Source of the DNA: CAWJMD01 sp963700925
GTDB lineage: Bacteria; Actinomycetota; Actinomycetes; Actinomycetales; CAWJMD01
DNA: 64,000 nt
Direction: 5' to 3'
Assembly (NCBI GenBank): GCA_963700925.1
Contig: OY969553.1
Location: forward strand, 3,472,001 to 3,536,000
Made by a program: the position numbers and the translations under genes
Shown: positions 15,553 through 24,923 of the stretch, piece after piece
Position numbering within the stretch: the first letter of the stretch is position 1
Layout: each line of letters starts with the position of its first letter
The notes under the pieces: generated by a model
What the model was told of the DNA's origin: nothing
Seen by the model: only the letters and a program-made list of their open reading frames with translations
Databases searched by the model: none

Positions 15553-16884
15553 TCAGACGTCCCGGAAGCGGTTGATCTGGGTTTCGAAGCGCTCGCGGCG
15601 TTCGGGGTCGGTGACGCCCAGGCCTTCCTCGGGGGCGAGCGCGAGGACGCCGACCTTGCCTTGGTGCAGGTTCTGGTGGACGTCGTACGCCGCCTGGCCC
15701 ACGTCGTCGAGCGCGTAGGCCTTCGAAAGCGTCGGGTGGACGATGCCACGCGCGATCAGGTCGTTCGCCTCCCAGGCCTCCCGGTAGTTCGCGAAGTGCG
15801 ACCCGACGATCCGCTTGAGGTTCATCCACAGGTAGCGGTTGTCGTACTCGTGCATGTACCCCGACGTCGAAGCGCACGTAACGATCGTGCCCCCCTTGCG
15901 CGCGGCAAAGACGCTGGCGCCGAACGTCTCTCGGCCCGGGTGCTCGAACACGATGTCAGCGTCGCGACCACCTGTGAGCTCGCGGATGCGGGCGCCGAAC
16001 CTGCGCCACTCCTTGGGGTCCTGGGTCGTCTCGTCCTTCCAGAACTTGTAGCCCTCGGCCTTGCGGTCGATGATCAGGTCGGCGCCCATCGTCCGGCAGA
16101 TGTCGGCCTTGTCGTCGCTGGAGACCACGCACACCGGCGTCGCCCCTGCGGCCAGCGCCATCTGCGTCGCATAGGAGCCCAAGCCCCCGGACGCACCCCA
16201 GATCAGCACTGTGTCACCGAGTTTCACGCCGGCGCCGTTCTTCGAGATCAGCTGCCGGTAGGCCGTGGAGTTCACCAGACCCGGGACCGCGGCCTCCTCC
16301 CACGTGAGGTGGGCGGGCTTGGGCATCAACTGGTTCGCCTTGACCAGGGCGAGGTGCGCGAGGCCGCCGAAGTTGGTCTCGAACCCCCAGATGCGCTGCT
16401 CGGGGTCGAGCATCGTGTCGTTGTGCCCGTCGGGGTGCTCGAGCTCGACGGAGAGACAGTGCGCGACGACCTCCGCACCCGGCTTCCAGGCGTGCACCCC
16501 GGGACCGGTGCGCAGCACGACGCCGGCGAGGTCCGACCCCACGACGTGGTAGGGCTGGTCGTGCTTCGCGGCGAGGGGCGATGTGCGGCCGTAGCGCTCG
16601 AGGAAGCCGAAGGTCGACATCGGCTCGAAGATCGACGTCCAGACCGTGTTGTAGTTGATCGCCGACGCCATCACGGCCACGAGAGCCTCGCCGGGCCCTA
16701 GCTCCGGGGTGGCGACGTCCTCCACGTGCAGTGACTTGCGCGGGTCCTTGTCGCTGCTCTCGAAGCCCTCGAACATCCCGGTCTCGTCCTTGTGGACGGT
16801 GACTGCCCGGTACTGGTCGGGAATCTCCAGACCGCCGACGGCGTCGAGGTTCCCGGCGAGGATGGCATCTCTGATCTGGTCCAC
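15553..16884 (-). CDS. ccr: Crotonyl-CoA carboxylase/reductase
   Basis: This 443-residue medium-chain reductase reductively carboxylates crotonyl-CoA to ethylmalonyl-CoA with NADPH and CO2. The CO2-pocket residues known from Kitasatospora Ccr are present with the same spacing: Asn79 (AINYNTVW), Phe168-Glu169 (GFETNFGG) and a His in VGSHFANYREAWEAND. This favours a true carboxylase over a plain reductase. The NADP-binding loop is WGASGGLGSYATQMA. It follows the methylmalonyl-CoA epimerase gene by 20 bases on the same strand. Together they fit the ethylmalonyl-CoA route or supply of extender units. Confidence 0.94.
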   Translation of the reverse strand: MDQIRDAILAGNLDAVGGLEIPDQYRAVTVHKDETGMFEGFESSDKDPRKSLHVEDVATPELGPGEALVAVMASAINYNTVWTSIFEPMSTFGFLERYGRTSPLAAKHDQPYHVVGSDLAGVVLRTGPGVHAWKPGAEVVAHCLSVELEHPDGHNDTMLDPEQRIWGFETNFGGLAHLALVKANQLMPKPAHLTWEEAAVPGLVNSTAYRQLISKNGAGVKLGDTVLIWGASGGLGSYATQMALAAGATPVCVVSSDDKADICRTMGADLIIDRKAEGYKFWKDETTQDPKEWRRFGARIRELTGGRDADIVFEHPGRETFGASVFAARKGGTIVTCASTSGYMHEYDNRYLWMNLKRIVGSHFANYREAWEANDLIARGIVHPTLSKAYALDDVGQAAYDVHQNLHQGKVGVLALAPEEGLGVTDPERRERFETQINRFRDV

Positions 16885-16904
16885 GTCGCGAGGTTACTGA
16901 CGGG

Positions 16905-17354
16905 TCACCCCGTGTGGGACGGGTTGTGATCGACGCCACCGGTCGGCTCGACCAGCTCGACCAGGACGCCGCCCGCGTCCTTCGGGTGGATGAAGTTGAC
17001 CCGGCTGTTCGACGTGCCGCGTTTGGGCGTCTCGTACAGCAGCCGCAGACCTCTCTCGCGGAGCGTGGCGCAGGCGGAGTCGATGTCGGTCACCCGGTAG
17101 GCGACCTGCTGCACGCCGGGTCCGTTGCGGTCGAGGAACTTCGCGATCGTCGAGTCGGGCGTGAGAGGCGCCAGCAGCTGCACGCACGATCCGCTGTCGC
17201 CGACGCCGACCATCGCCTCGCGCACTCCCTGCTCGGCATTGGTCTCGGTGTGCAGCACCGTCATCCCGAAGGCGTCGCGGTAGAAGGCGATGGCCTCGTC
17301 GAGATCGGCGACGGCGATGCCGACGTGGTCGATGTGGGTGAACAGGGGGTCCAT
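16905..17354 (-). CDS. mce: Methylmalonyl-CoA (ethylmalonyl-CoA) epimerase
   Basis: This 149-residue VOC-fold epimerase begins THIDHVGIAVADLDEAIAFY, followed by a Glu-containing core (QLLAPLTPDSTIAKFL). GPGVQQVAYRVTDID and a C-terminal VELVEP supply the remaining metal ligands. It interconverts (2R)- and (2S)-methylmalonyl-CoA and often accepts ethylmalonyl-CoA. ATG 17354 is the start. It is the first gene of a two-gene unit with ccr, divergent from thiolase and MeaB, which act in related acyl-CoA metabolism. Confidence 0.93.
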   Translation of the reverse strand: MDPLFTHIDHVGIAVADLDEAIAFYRDAFGMTVLHTETNAEQGVREAMVGVGDSGSCVQLLAPLTPDSTIAKFLDRNGPGVQQVAYRVTDIDSACATLRERGLRLLYETPKRGTSNSRVNFIHPKDAGGVLVELVEPTGGVDHNPSHTG

Positions 17355-17490
17355 GTCGGCCAGGCTAGAGCCGCCTCGCCCGGACGGGGGGCGCGGTGTG
17401 GAGCACGTCACGTGGGTCGGCTCGACGCGCTAGTTGTGGGTCGAAGGTGGGTACTGTGCAGAGGTCGACCGTCCGCCGAGAGGATCCACC

Positions 17491-18693
17491 GTGACCAGCA
17501 CACGCACGTCCGTCATCGTCGCCGGAGCCCGCACCCCGATGGGGCGGCTGCTCGGCTCCCTCAAGGGCTTCTCAGGAGCGGACCTCGGCGGTTTCGCGAT
17601 CGCCGGTGCCCTCGAGAAGGCCGGGGTCGCCCCCGAACAGGTCGACTACGTCGTGATGGGTCAGGTGCTGCAGGCCGGCGCCGGCCAGATCCCGGCACGC
17701 CAGGCGGCGGCGAAGGCGGGCATCCCGATGACCGTCCCCGCGCTGACGATCAACAAGGTGTGCCTGTCGGGCATCAACGCCATCGCGATGGCCGACCAGC
17801 TGATTCGCGCCGGTGAGGTCGAGATCGTGGTGGCCGGCGGCCAGGAGTCGATGACCAACGCCCCCCACCTGCTGGAGAAGAGCCGCGAGGGCTACAAGTA
17901 CGGCGACGTGACGATGCGCGACCACATGGCGCACGACGGGCTGTGGGACGCGTTCACCGACCAGGCGATGGGCCTGCTGACCGAGGCCGCCAACACGGGC
18001 GACGCGCAGTTCACCCGCGAGGAGCAGGACGCGTTCTCGGCCCGCAGCCACCAGCTCGCGGCCAAGGCGTGGAAAGACGGCCTGTTCGACGACGAGGTCG
18101 TCGCGGTCGAGATCCCGCAGCGCAAGGGCGACCCGGTCGTCTTCAAGGACGACGAGGGCGTGCGCGCCGACACCACTACCGACTCGCTGGGACGGCTCCG
18201 TCCGGCCTTCTCGAAGGACGGCACCATCACCGCCGGGTCGGCCTCGCAGATCAGCGACGGTGCCGCCGCCGTCGTCGTGATGAGCAAGGACAAGGCGACC
18301 GAGCTGGGCCTGACGTGGATCGCCGAGATCGGCGCGCACGGCATGGTCGCCGGGCCCGACTCGTCGCTGCAGAGCCAGCCCGCTCGGGCGATCGCGAAGG
18401 CGTGCGAGAAGGAGGGCATCACTCCCGCCGACCTCGACCTGCTCGAGATCAACGAGGCGTTCGCCGCAGTGGGACTGGCGTCGACGAAGCAGCTGGGCGT
18501 CGATCCGGACAAGGTCAACGTCAACGGTGGCGCCATCGCTGTCGGCCACCCGATCGGCATGTCGGGCGCCCGCATCGTGCTGCACCTGGCGCTCGAGCTG
18601 GGCCGTCGCGGTGGCGGGGTCGGCGCTGCTGCCCTGTGCGGCGGCGGTGGCCAGGGCGACGCCCTGATCGTGCGCGTGCCGGCCCGCGGCTGA
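17491..18693 (+). CDS. Acetyl-CoA C-acetyltransferase (thiolase)
   Basis: This 400-residue thiolase is complete. The nucleophilic Cys is in INKVCLSGIN, the catalytic His in VGHPIGMSGARI, and the second Cys in LCGGGGQGDA. It condenses two acetyl-CoA or performs the reverse cleavage. GTG 17491 is chosen because the thiolase fold starts directly (TSTRTSVIVAGARTPMGRL). The gene lies opposite the mce-ccr unit. With Ccr it could feed acetoacetyl-CoA toward crotonyl-CoA and ethylmalonyl-CoA, although the intermediate reductase and dehydratase are not nearby. Confidence 0.93.
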   Translation: MTSTRTSVIVAGARTPMGRLLGSLKGFSGADLGGFAIAGALEKAGVAPEQVDYVVMGQVLQAGAGQIPARQAAAKAGIPMTVPALTINKVCLSGINAIAMADQLIRAGEVEIVVAGGQESMTNAPHLLEKSREGYKYGDVTMRDHMAHDGLWDAFTDQAMGLLTEAANTGDAQFTREEQDAFSARSHQLAAKAWKDGLFDDEVVAVEIPQRKGDPVVFKDDEGVRADTTTDSLGRLRPAFSKDGTITAGSASQISDGAAAVVVMSKDKATELGLTWIAEIGAHGMVAGPDSSLQSQPARAIAKACEKEGITPADLDLLEINEAFAAVGLASTKQLGVDPDKVNVNGGAIAVGHPIGMSGARIVLHLALELGRRGGGVGAAALCGGGGQGDALIVRVPARG

Positions 18694-18735
18694 CCCTCGC
18701 GCCTCCACTCGGTCACCCCAGGACTCGGCGGTCAG

Positions 18736-19710
18736 ATGGCGCGCAGCGTCGACATCCCTGACCTCCTGGCCCGGGCCCGGGACGGGTCGCCCCGCGCGGT
18801 CGCCCGGCTGATCTCCCTGGTGGAGGACGCCTCGCCGCAGCTGCGTGAGGTGATGGCGGCGCTGGTTCCCCACACGGGGCGTGCCTGGGTGGTGGGCCTG
18901 ACCGGGTCGCCCGGGGTCGGGAAGTCGACCGCGACGTCGGTGCTGGTCAGTGCGCTGCGGTCACGCGACCTCCGGGTCGGCGTGCTGGCGGTCGACCCCT
19001 CGTCCCCGTTCTCCGGCGGTGCCCTGCTCGGCGACCGGATCCGCATGTCGGAGCACGCGACCGACCCCGACGTCTACATCCGCTCGATGGCCAGCCGTGG
19101 GCACCTGGGCGGCCTGTCGTGGGCGACTCCTCAGGCGGTGCGGGTGCTCGACGCGGCGGGGTGCGACGTGGTGCTCGTCGAGACGGTCGGCGTCGGCCAG
19201 AGCGAGGTGGAGGTCGCGGCCGCGGCCGACACCACCGTCGTGCTGCTGGCCCCCGGGATGGGTGACGGCATCCAGGCGGCGAAGGCCGGCATCCTCGAGA
19301 TCGGCGACGTCTTCGCCGTCAACAAGGCCGACCGCGACGGGGCCGATGCCACGATCCGCGACCTGCGGGGAATGATCTCGCTGGGCGAGCGCCGTGACGC
19401 CGGCGACTGGAGGCCACCTGTCGTGAAGCTGGTCGCCATGCGCGGTGAGGGGATCGACGAGCTGGTCGAGGCGCTCGACAAGCACCATGCCTGGGCCGAC
19501 GAGACGGGCGAGCTGCGCCGGCGCCGGCGTCAGCGCGTGGCCGGTGAGATCGAGGCGATCACGCTTGCGGCGCTGCGCGAGCGGATCGGCGACCTCCACG
19601 ACTCGGGCGCGGACGAGGGCCTCGCCGAGCTGGCCGACCGCGTGCTCGCGGGTGACACCGACCCGTACTCCGCGTCCGACACCCTGCTCGAACGCATCAC
19701 CTCCGGCTAG
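18736..19710 (+). CDS. meaB: Methylmalonyl-CoA mutase-associated GTPase MeaB
   Basis: This 324-residue G3E-family GTPase protects and reloads B12-dependent methylmalonyl-CoA mutase. The P-loop GLTGSPGVGKST is near residues 54-65, followed by VDPSSPFSGGALLGDRIRM, the switch motif VETVGVGQSEVEV and NKAD for guanine specificity. The C-terminal helix-rich region is typical. It follows thiolase by 42 bases and is probably co-transcribed. No mutase gene is in the window, but the epimerase across the divergent promoter belongs to the same pathway. Confidence 0.95.
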   Translation: MARSVDIPDLLARARDGSPRAVARLISLVEDASPQLREVMAALVPHTGRAWVVGLTGSPGVGKSTATSVLVSALRSRDLRVGVLAVDPSSPFSGGALLGDRIRMSEHATDPDVYIRSMASRGHLGGLSWATPQAVRVLDAAGCDVVLVETVGVGQSEVEVAAAADTTVVLLAPGMGDGIQAAKAGILEIGDVFAVNKADRDGADATIRDLRGMISLGERRDAGDWRPPVVKLVAMRGEGIDELVEALDKHHAWADETGELRRRRRQRVAGEIEAITLAALRERIGDLHDSGADEGLAELADRVLAGDTDPYSASDTLLERITSG

Positions 19711-19793
19711 CGCTCCCGATCGAACAGTCAGACTCTCGACCTGCGCAGGCCCGTCCAGGGCCTGGCTGTTCCGGGGTCTGGCAGGCTGAGCGC

Positions 19794-20144
19794 ATGCTGA
19801 TCGCCTTCTCCGTCGCCCCGTCCGGCAGTGGCGAGTCCCCGTCCGACTCCCTGTCCGCAGCCGTGGCCGACGCGGTGCGGATCGTCCGCGAGTCGGGCCT
19901 GCCCAACCAGACCGACTCGATGTTCACCACCATCGAGGGCGAGTGGGACGAGTGCATGGACGTGGTGAAGCGAGCATGCGAGGCGGTGGGCCGCCATGGC
20001 GACCGGGTGTCGCTCGTGCTGAAAGCCGATATCAGGCCGGGGCGGACGGGCGAGCTGCACGCCAAGGTGGCTCGGTTGGAGGCGGCGCTGCAGCAAGGGA
20101 CCGCCTCGCCCGCCGACGTGCCGATGCGCCCCGACGGGCCCTGA
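19794..20144 (+). CDS. MTH1187/YkoF-type thiamine-binding protein
   Basis: This 116-residue small ferredoxin-like protein resembles the MTH1187 family (DUF77), whose members bind thiamine or similar molecules. The N-terminus LIAFSVAPSGSGESPSDSLS and the central ESGLPNQTDSMFTTIEGEWDECMDVVKRACEAV are characteristic. The exact ligand and role are unproven. ATG 19794 lies 83 bases after meaB, and the acetyltransferase gene begins 10 bases after its stop. Confidence 0.85.
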   Translation: MLIAFSVAPSGSGESPSDSLSAAVADAVRIVRESGLPNQTDSMFTTIEGEWDECMDVVKRACEAVGRHGDRVSLVLKADIRPGRTGELHAKVARLEAALQQGTASPADVPMRPDGP

Positions 20145-20154
20145 TCAGGGTCCG

Positions 20155-20691
20155 ATGACCGTCGCGCCGGTGCTGAGAACGGCCGCCCCAGAGGACGCTG
20201 CGGCTGTCGCGAATTGCCATGTCGCCTGCTGGCGAGAGGCGTACGCCCACCTGCTGAGCCCGGCATTCCTGGACCGGCTGGACGTAGCCGCTCGACAGGC
20301 GACGTGGGTCGGGCACATCGCCTCAGGTCCGCCGGTGCCGGTCGCCCTCGTCGGCGACGAGGTGGTCGGCTTCGCCTGCGCAGGTGCCGGCCGCAGTGAC
20401 GACGAGGCCCTGCCCGACCTGGAGCTCTTCTCGATCTACCTCCTCGCGGCCTACCAGGGGACGGGCACGGCTCAGCGCCTGCTCGATGCGGCGATCGGGG
20501 ACCGTGCCGCATACCTATGGGTCGCCGAGGACAACCCACGCGCACACTCGTTTTACCGCCGCAACGGTTTTCGGCCGGACGGCACCCGCGTCGTCGAGCC
20601 CGCCTACGAGAACATGGCCGAGGTGCGGATGGTGCGTGCGGGCCCGGTCCCGCCCGCACCGACTACAGGTCCAGCGTCCCCGTCTCGCTGA
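20155..20691 (+). CDS. GNAT-family N-acetyltransferase
   Basis: This 178-residue protein is a GNAT acetyltransferase. Acetyl-CoA binding is indicated by LFSIYLLAAYQGTGTAQRLLDAAI, followed by YLWVAEDNPRAHSFYRRNGF, the motif-B region. The acceptor cannot be predicted. It is probably translated together with the MTH1187-like gene. Its 3' end overlaps the convergent beta-propeller gene by 29 bases. Confidence 0.88.
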   Translation: MTVAPVLRTAAPEDAAAVANCHVACWREAYAHLLSPAFLDRLDVAARQATWVGHIASGPPVPVALVGDEVVGFACAGAGRSDDEALPDLELFSIYLLAAYQGTGTAQRLLDAAIGDRAAYLWVAEDNPRAHSFYRRNGFRPDGTRVVEPAYENMAEVRMVRAGPVPPAPTTGPASPSR

Positions 20692-22885
20692 GGGTCGCCA
20701 GGTCGAGCTGCGCGAGGTGCGGGCCCTTCTCGCTCGCCACCAGCACCACGAGCGTGTCGTCGCCGGTGACCATCGCGCGCTGCACGTAGTCGTACCCGCC
20801 GAACTGGTGGCTCGCCGCGACGGCGAGCTTGCCGTCCTGCGAAACACTGACCGTCTGCACCCCGGAACGCCCTTCCCAGTCCTGCATCGGCATCAGAGCC
20901 AGCCGCTGGTCGGGTAGGTAGCTGAACTGCCGCGAATCGCTCTCGACCTCGGTCCAGGTGTTGGGCTGCGACAGGGCGTCGAGGCGCGTCGGCTTGGTGG
21001 GGTCCCCGATGTCGAAGGTCGAGACCTGCATGCCGGTCGTCTGGCCGGTCTCGGTGGCATCCTGTCCCACGCCGAGCAGCACGTCGTCGCCGATCGGGTG
21101 GAGGTACGCCGAGTAACCGGGCACCTTCAGCTCGCCGGTCACGGTCGGCTTCGCCGGGTCCGACAGGTCGACCACGTAGAGCGGGTCGGTCTGGCGGAAC
21201 GTCACCACGGTCGCGGTGTCGCCGAACCACCTCACGGCGCGGATCTGCTCGCCCTTGCCCAGCCCGGTGACCTGGCCGACCTGCTCCAAGGTGCCATCGC
21301 CCTCGGCCAGGATGGTGACGGCGCTGTCGGTGCCCGGCGCCTGTGGCTGGACGTCCTGGCCTTGGCCGGCGACCGGGCCGTCTCGGGTCGTCGCCACCCG
21401 CAGCATCCCGTCCTCGGCGGAGAGCGCCCACCGCCCGAGCAGCCAGCCCTCGACCTCGCCGGAGGCCAGGTACGGGGTGCCGTCCGTGCTCGTCGTGTCG
21501 AAGCCGTGGAGCTCGGTGGTGATCCCCGAGTCCGGACCCTGCACGCCCCCGTCCCAGATCCCCCAGCCGCCGCGCGTCGTCGCCACGTACAGCCGGTCGG
21601 TGCTCGCGTAGACCATGTCGCCGTCGGCCGAGACGCCGGTGGCGTCGACGGTCAGGTCGCCCCCGTCCGCCATCGGGTCGAGGGTCGTCACCGTCACGGT
21701 GCCCAGACCTGACTGGTCCTCGGGGTGAGACAGGGCGGCGCAGTCGAAAGCCGGTGCGGTAGAGACGACCTCGCCGGAAGGGCTTCGGACTACGCGTCGC
21801 GGCAGGAAGTCGTCGCCCGAGGCTTCGGCCAGCGCGGCCCGCGAGGACTTCACCCACTCGCGCTGCCACGCGGGGTCCACCATCCCGTTGGCGTCGTATT
21901 GCGCGGTGCCGGTGTCGGGCAACGGGACCGCGGGCATCCCCGTGGTGGTGACCAGCCGCACGGCATCGTCGGTGAGCCGAGCGGAGACGTACTGCCCCTC
22001 GGTCTCGGTGCTCGACACCACGGTCGGCTCCGACGGGTCCGCCAGGTCGACCACGGTCACGACCGTCGTCGGCGTGCCGGGGTTCCACTGCCGCCTCATC
22101 TGGTCCGGCTGGATGTTGCTGTCCTGGGTGTCGCCGTCCTGTCCATCGTCAGGCTTCTCGGTCGCGAGCCAACCCTGTGCGAGGACGACCGCACGGTCGC
22201 CCACGAGCAGCAGCTCGGCGGTGCCTGCCTGGTCGGGTACCTCCACCGGCGGCGCGATGTCCGGCGCGACGCCCGGTTGCACCACCCCTCCACCGGGGAG
22301 GGCCATGCCGGTGTCGTACGCGATCCCCCCACCGAAACCCGCGCCGAGGCCCGGCACCGTCACGGCACCCAGGCGACGTGGCTCGTCACCCGACACGTCG
22401 ATGGTGACGACCTCGTCGCCCACCGTCGTCACCAGCAGCCCGTCGCGCGTCTTCATCGTGTCGGGCTCGTCGACGCCCGCCTCCTGCAGGTTCGTGCCGG
22501 TGCCGCCGTTCCCGACCGCCGAGTCGGTGTCTGCGGCCCGTGACTGAGTCTCGACCGTCCCCTCGGCCCCAGCGGCCATCGGGACGGCGCCGTCAACCGC
22601 GTCGCTCATCGCGCCGCGCGTGAGCCACACCTGCCCGATGCCCGACGCCTGGGCCAGGTAGGGCTCGAAGGCCGTGGTGTACCACTCGTGCACGGCGTCG
22701 CAGTCGTCGAACGGTCGCAGTCCCTCAGCCGAGGCGGACGGCGTCCCGACCATCCCGTTGACGCCGACCGTGACGGCGGCTGTCACCACGCCGAGGGCCG
22801 TCACACGGGCGGCCCAGCGGAGCCGCGTGTGGCGAGCGGTCGGGCGGCTGGGGACGATGGTGGGCGTGCCGGGCTCGATGTCCAT
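20663..22885 (-). CDS. Secreted beta-propeller domain protein
   Basis: This 740-residue exported protein has an N-terminal hydrophobic signal/anchor (about residues 26-52, ending PSASA). The remainder is made of beta-propeller repeats of the Beta_propel (PF09826) kind. Repeated motifs include VVTVVDLADPSEP, DLSDPAKPTVTGELKVPGYSAYL and FDIGDPTKPTRLDAL, each a blade with a D-x-x-x-P turn. A 30-residue disordered stretch (DGQDGDTQDSNIQPDQ) interrupts the middle. The function is unknown, probably an extracellular scaffold. ATG 22885 is the start. The neighbouring membrane protein and lipoprotein genes are divergent, suggesting a shared cell-surface theme. Confidence 0.85.
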   Translation of the reverse strand: MDIEPGTPTIVPSRPTARHTRLRWAARVTALGVVTAAVTVGVNGMVGTPSASAEGLRPFDDCDAVHEWYTTAFEPYLAQASGIGQVWLTRGAMSDAVDGAVPMAAGAEGTVETQSRAADTDSAVGNGGTGTNLQEAGVDEPDTMKTRDGLLVTTVGDEVVTIDVSGDEPRRLGAVTVPGLGAGFGGGIAYDTGMALPGGGVVQPGVAPDIAPPVEVPDQAGTAELLLVGDRAVVLAQGWLATEKPDDGQDGDTQDSNIQPDQMRRQWNPGTPTTVVTVVDLADPSEPTVVSSTETEGQYVSARLTDDAVRLVTTTGMPAVPLPDTGTAQYDANGMVDPAWQREWVKSSRAALAEASGDDFLPRRVVRSPSGEVVSTAPAFDCAALSHPEDQSGLGTVTVTTLDPMADGGDLTVDATGVSADGDMVYASTDRLYVATTRGGWGIWDGGVQGPDSGITTELHGFDTTSTDGTPYLASGEVEGWLLGRWALSAEDGMLRVATTRDGPVAGQGQDVQPQAPGTDSAVTILAEGDGTLEQVGQVTGLGKGEQIRAVRWFGDTATVVTFRQTDPLYVVDLSDPAKPTVTGELKVPGYSAYLHPIGDDVLLGVGQDATETGQTTGMQVSTFDIGDPTKPTRLDALSQPNTWTEVESDSRQFSYLPDQRLALMPMQDWEGRSGVQTVSVSQDGKLAVAASHQFGGYDYVQRAMVTGDDTLVVLVASEKGPHLAQLDLATLSETGTLDL

Positions 22886-23048
22886 GGCGCTATGACGCCG
22901 TGACCGGGCTCACGGTTCCCGTCCAGGATTGGGACGTGCCTGCGACGCCGCCTATGGTGGATCGGTTACTGAGGACCTGCTGGGGCATGTGGCCCGCATC
23001 TGGGTGGCAGGCTTCGGATCCGTCGGGGGACGAGAGGAAGGGACTGGG

Positions 23049-23810
23049 TTGAGACGCGTCATCGTGGCCCTGCTCGGCCTGGTCGGGCTGGTGGCCCTGG
23101 GAGTGGGCATCGGCCTGCTGACCATTTGGCAGCCGGACGACGAGGTGACCTCATCCATCGACCTGTCCGAGGGCGGCCCGGTCGCGATCACGGCGCCCGG
23201 CGTGCCCGAGATGCGGGACGGGCCCGTCACGATCACCGCGACCAGCGTCGACGGTGGCCCCGTGCTGCTGGCGCGCGGTCGCGAGGCCGACGTGACGGCG
23301 TGGGTCGAGGGGGCGCACCACACCGTCGTCACGGGGCTCGAGACCGAGACCGCCTTCAAGACGAAGGTGGTGGACGGAGAGGACACCGTCCCCGACCCGT
23401 CGACGTCGCCGATGTGGGTGCAGACGGAGACCGGCGACTCGTCCGCGACGATGACCTGGGACCCCCCGATCGGGCGCTGGCAGCTGTTCGTCTCGGGAGA
23501 CGGCACCTCGGCAGCAGCCGAGACCCTGACGATGACGTGGCCGAACGCGCCGAGCACCCCGGTCTGGGTGCCGATCGTCATCGTCCTGGGGGCGCTGCTG
23601 GTGCTGGCCGCCGTGGGGCTCGGCGCCTGGTGGTTCGGCCCCCTTCGCCGTCGGCGGGACTCCCGACGCTCCGCCCATGCGCATCGCGCGCCGACCGCCT
23701 CGGCGACTCCCGTCATCACCCAGCCGCTGACCGGACCGGACGACACGCAGCCTGTGTCCGTCCAGAAGTCCGTCCAAGAGTCGGTCCAGAAGCCGGAGAG
23801 GACACCGTGA
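23049..23810 (+). CDS. Membrane-anchored protein of unknown function
   Basis: From the TTG at 23049 the protein (253 residues) has an N-terminal transmembrane helix (IVALLGLVGLVALGVGIGLL). A 150-residue beta-rich extracytoplasmic domain follows, then a second helix (VPIVIVLGALLVLAAVGLGAWWFG) and a basic cytoplasmic tail. TTG is chosen over an upstream in-frame start at 22929 because AGGAAGGG precedes it and the hydrophobic helix begins at once. The tail ends with three near-repeats of SVQK. It overlaps the lipoprotein gene by 4 bases, so the two are an operon. No family is recognised. Confidence 0.65.
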   Translation: MRRVIVALLGLVGLVALGVGIGLLTIWQPDDEVTSSIDLSEGGPVAITAPGVPEMRDGPVTITATSVDGGPVLLARGREADVTAWVEGAHHTVVTGLETETAFKTKVVDGEDTVPDPSTSPMWVQTETGDSSATMTWDPPIGRWQLFVSGDGTSAAAETLTMTWPNAPSTPVWVPIVIVLGALLVLAAVGLGAWWFGPLRRRRDSRRSAHAHRAPTASATPVITQPLTGPDDTQPVSVQKSVQESVQKPERTP

Positions 23811-24850
23811 CCCGACCCACCCTTCGCCGAACCCCCCGCCGGCCGGCCATGCGCCCTGTCCTGGCCTGCCTCGTGGCGACCGGACTGCTGGCGACGCTGT
23901 CCGGCTGCGGCGATGCGACCCTGCCGCAGCCACGGCCCGCGTCGGCCGACGAGCACGTGCCCGTCGCGGGTGCCGAGCAGCTCGACACCGTGCTGGCCTC
24001 GGTGACGACATCGCTCGAGACCGCTGACACGGCCCTGACCACCGATGCCCTGGCAGCGACCGTCGACGGCGCTGCCCTCGAGCAGCGCACCGGCTCCTAC
24101 CTGATGAAGTCCAAGGTGCCCGACTCCGCGTACGCGCTGCCGCTGGGCACGGAGAGGCGGCAGGACCTCGTGCCGGCCGAGCAGGGCTGGCCGCGTTCGG
24201 TGCTGACCGTGACCGAGGCGACGGACGACCAGTTCCCCGACCTGATGGTGCTCACCCAGGCCGGCCCACGCGAGGGCTACAAGCTGAGCGCCTACGCGCC
24301 GATGCTGCCCGCTGCGACGCTGCCCCTGGCCGAGCCACTTCGCGTCGGCGTGCCGGTGCCGGCCTTGGACGAGGCGGGCGACCTGATGATGTCGCCCGCC
24401 GAGGCGGCGGCCGCCTACGCCGACCTGCTCTCCAAGGGGGCGGCCAGTGAGTTCGCCGCCTCGTTCGCCGAAGACTCGTTCCGCACCCAGGTCGTGACCT
24501 CTCAGGACGCTGAGCGGAAGGCCTTGACGGTGACCTGCAAGGGCTGCTTCACCTATGCCGCGGCTCACGTCGTCCGCCCGGAGCAGGTGTGGGCCTTCGG
24601 CACGCAGGACGGCGGGGCGCTCGTGGTCGCCGCGATGACCGGCGCGACCAGCTTCAAGGTGGCGGCCAGGGGGTCGAAGGCCAACCTCAACCCCGAGTAC
24701 GCAGCGCTCGCAGGCACGAAGACCGCGAGCACCCAGGGCGACTTCACCTACGTCGAGGTCGTCGGGATGTACATCCCTCCGTCATCGGCCGACGGCACCG
24801 TGCAGGTCCTCGCCGGTCAGCGGGTGCCGTTGTCCGGCAAGGCATCCTGA
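23807..24850 (+). CDS. Lipoprotein of unknown function
   Basis: This 347-residue protein has a basic N-terminus and a lipobox, LLATLSGCG, with the lipidated Cys at residue 34. It should be exported and anchored to the outer face of the membrane. The mature part has no recognised domain. It contains a C-K-G-C pair in VTCKGCFTYAAAH that could form a disulfide or bind metal. The GTG start overlaps the stop of the membrane protein gene (GTGA), implying joint function at the cell surface. Confidence 0.78.
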   Translation: MTRPTLRRTPRRPAMRPVLACLVATGLLATLSGCGDATLPQPRPASADEHVPVAGAEQLDTVLASVTTSLETADTALTTDALAATVDGAALEQRTGSYLMKSKVPDSAYALPLGTERRQDLVPAEQGWPRSVLTVTEATDDQFPDLMVLTQAGPREGYKLSAYAPMLPAATLPLAEPLRVGVPVPALDEAGDLMMSPAEAAAAYADLLSKGAASEFAASFAEDSFRTQVVTSQDAERKALTVTCKGCFTYAAAHVVRPEQVWAFGTQDGGALVVAAMTGATSFKVAARGSKANLNPEYAALAGTKTASTQGDFTYVEVVGMYIPPSSADGTVQVLAGQRVPLSGKAS

Positions 24851-24923
24851 GTCAGCGGCTTGATCAACAGCCAGGTCAACGGCCAGCGTCAACCGGACGT
24901 CCAGCAGCCGTAGGAGGAGCACG

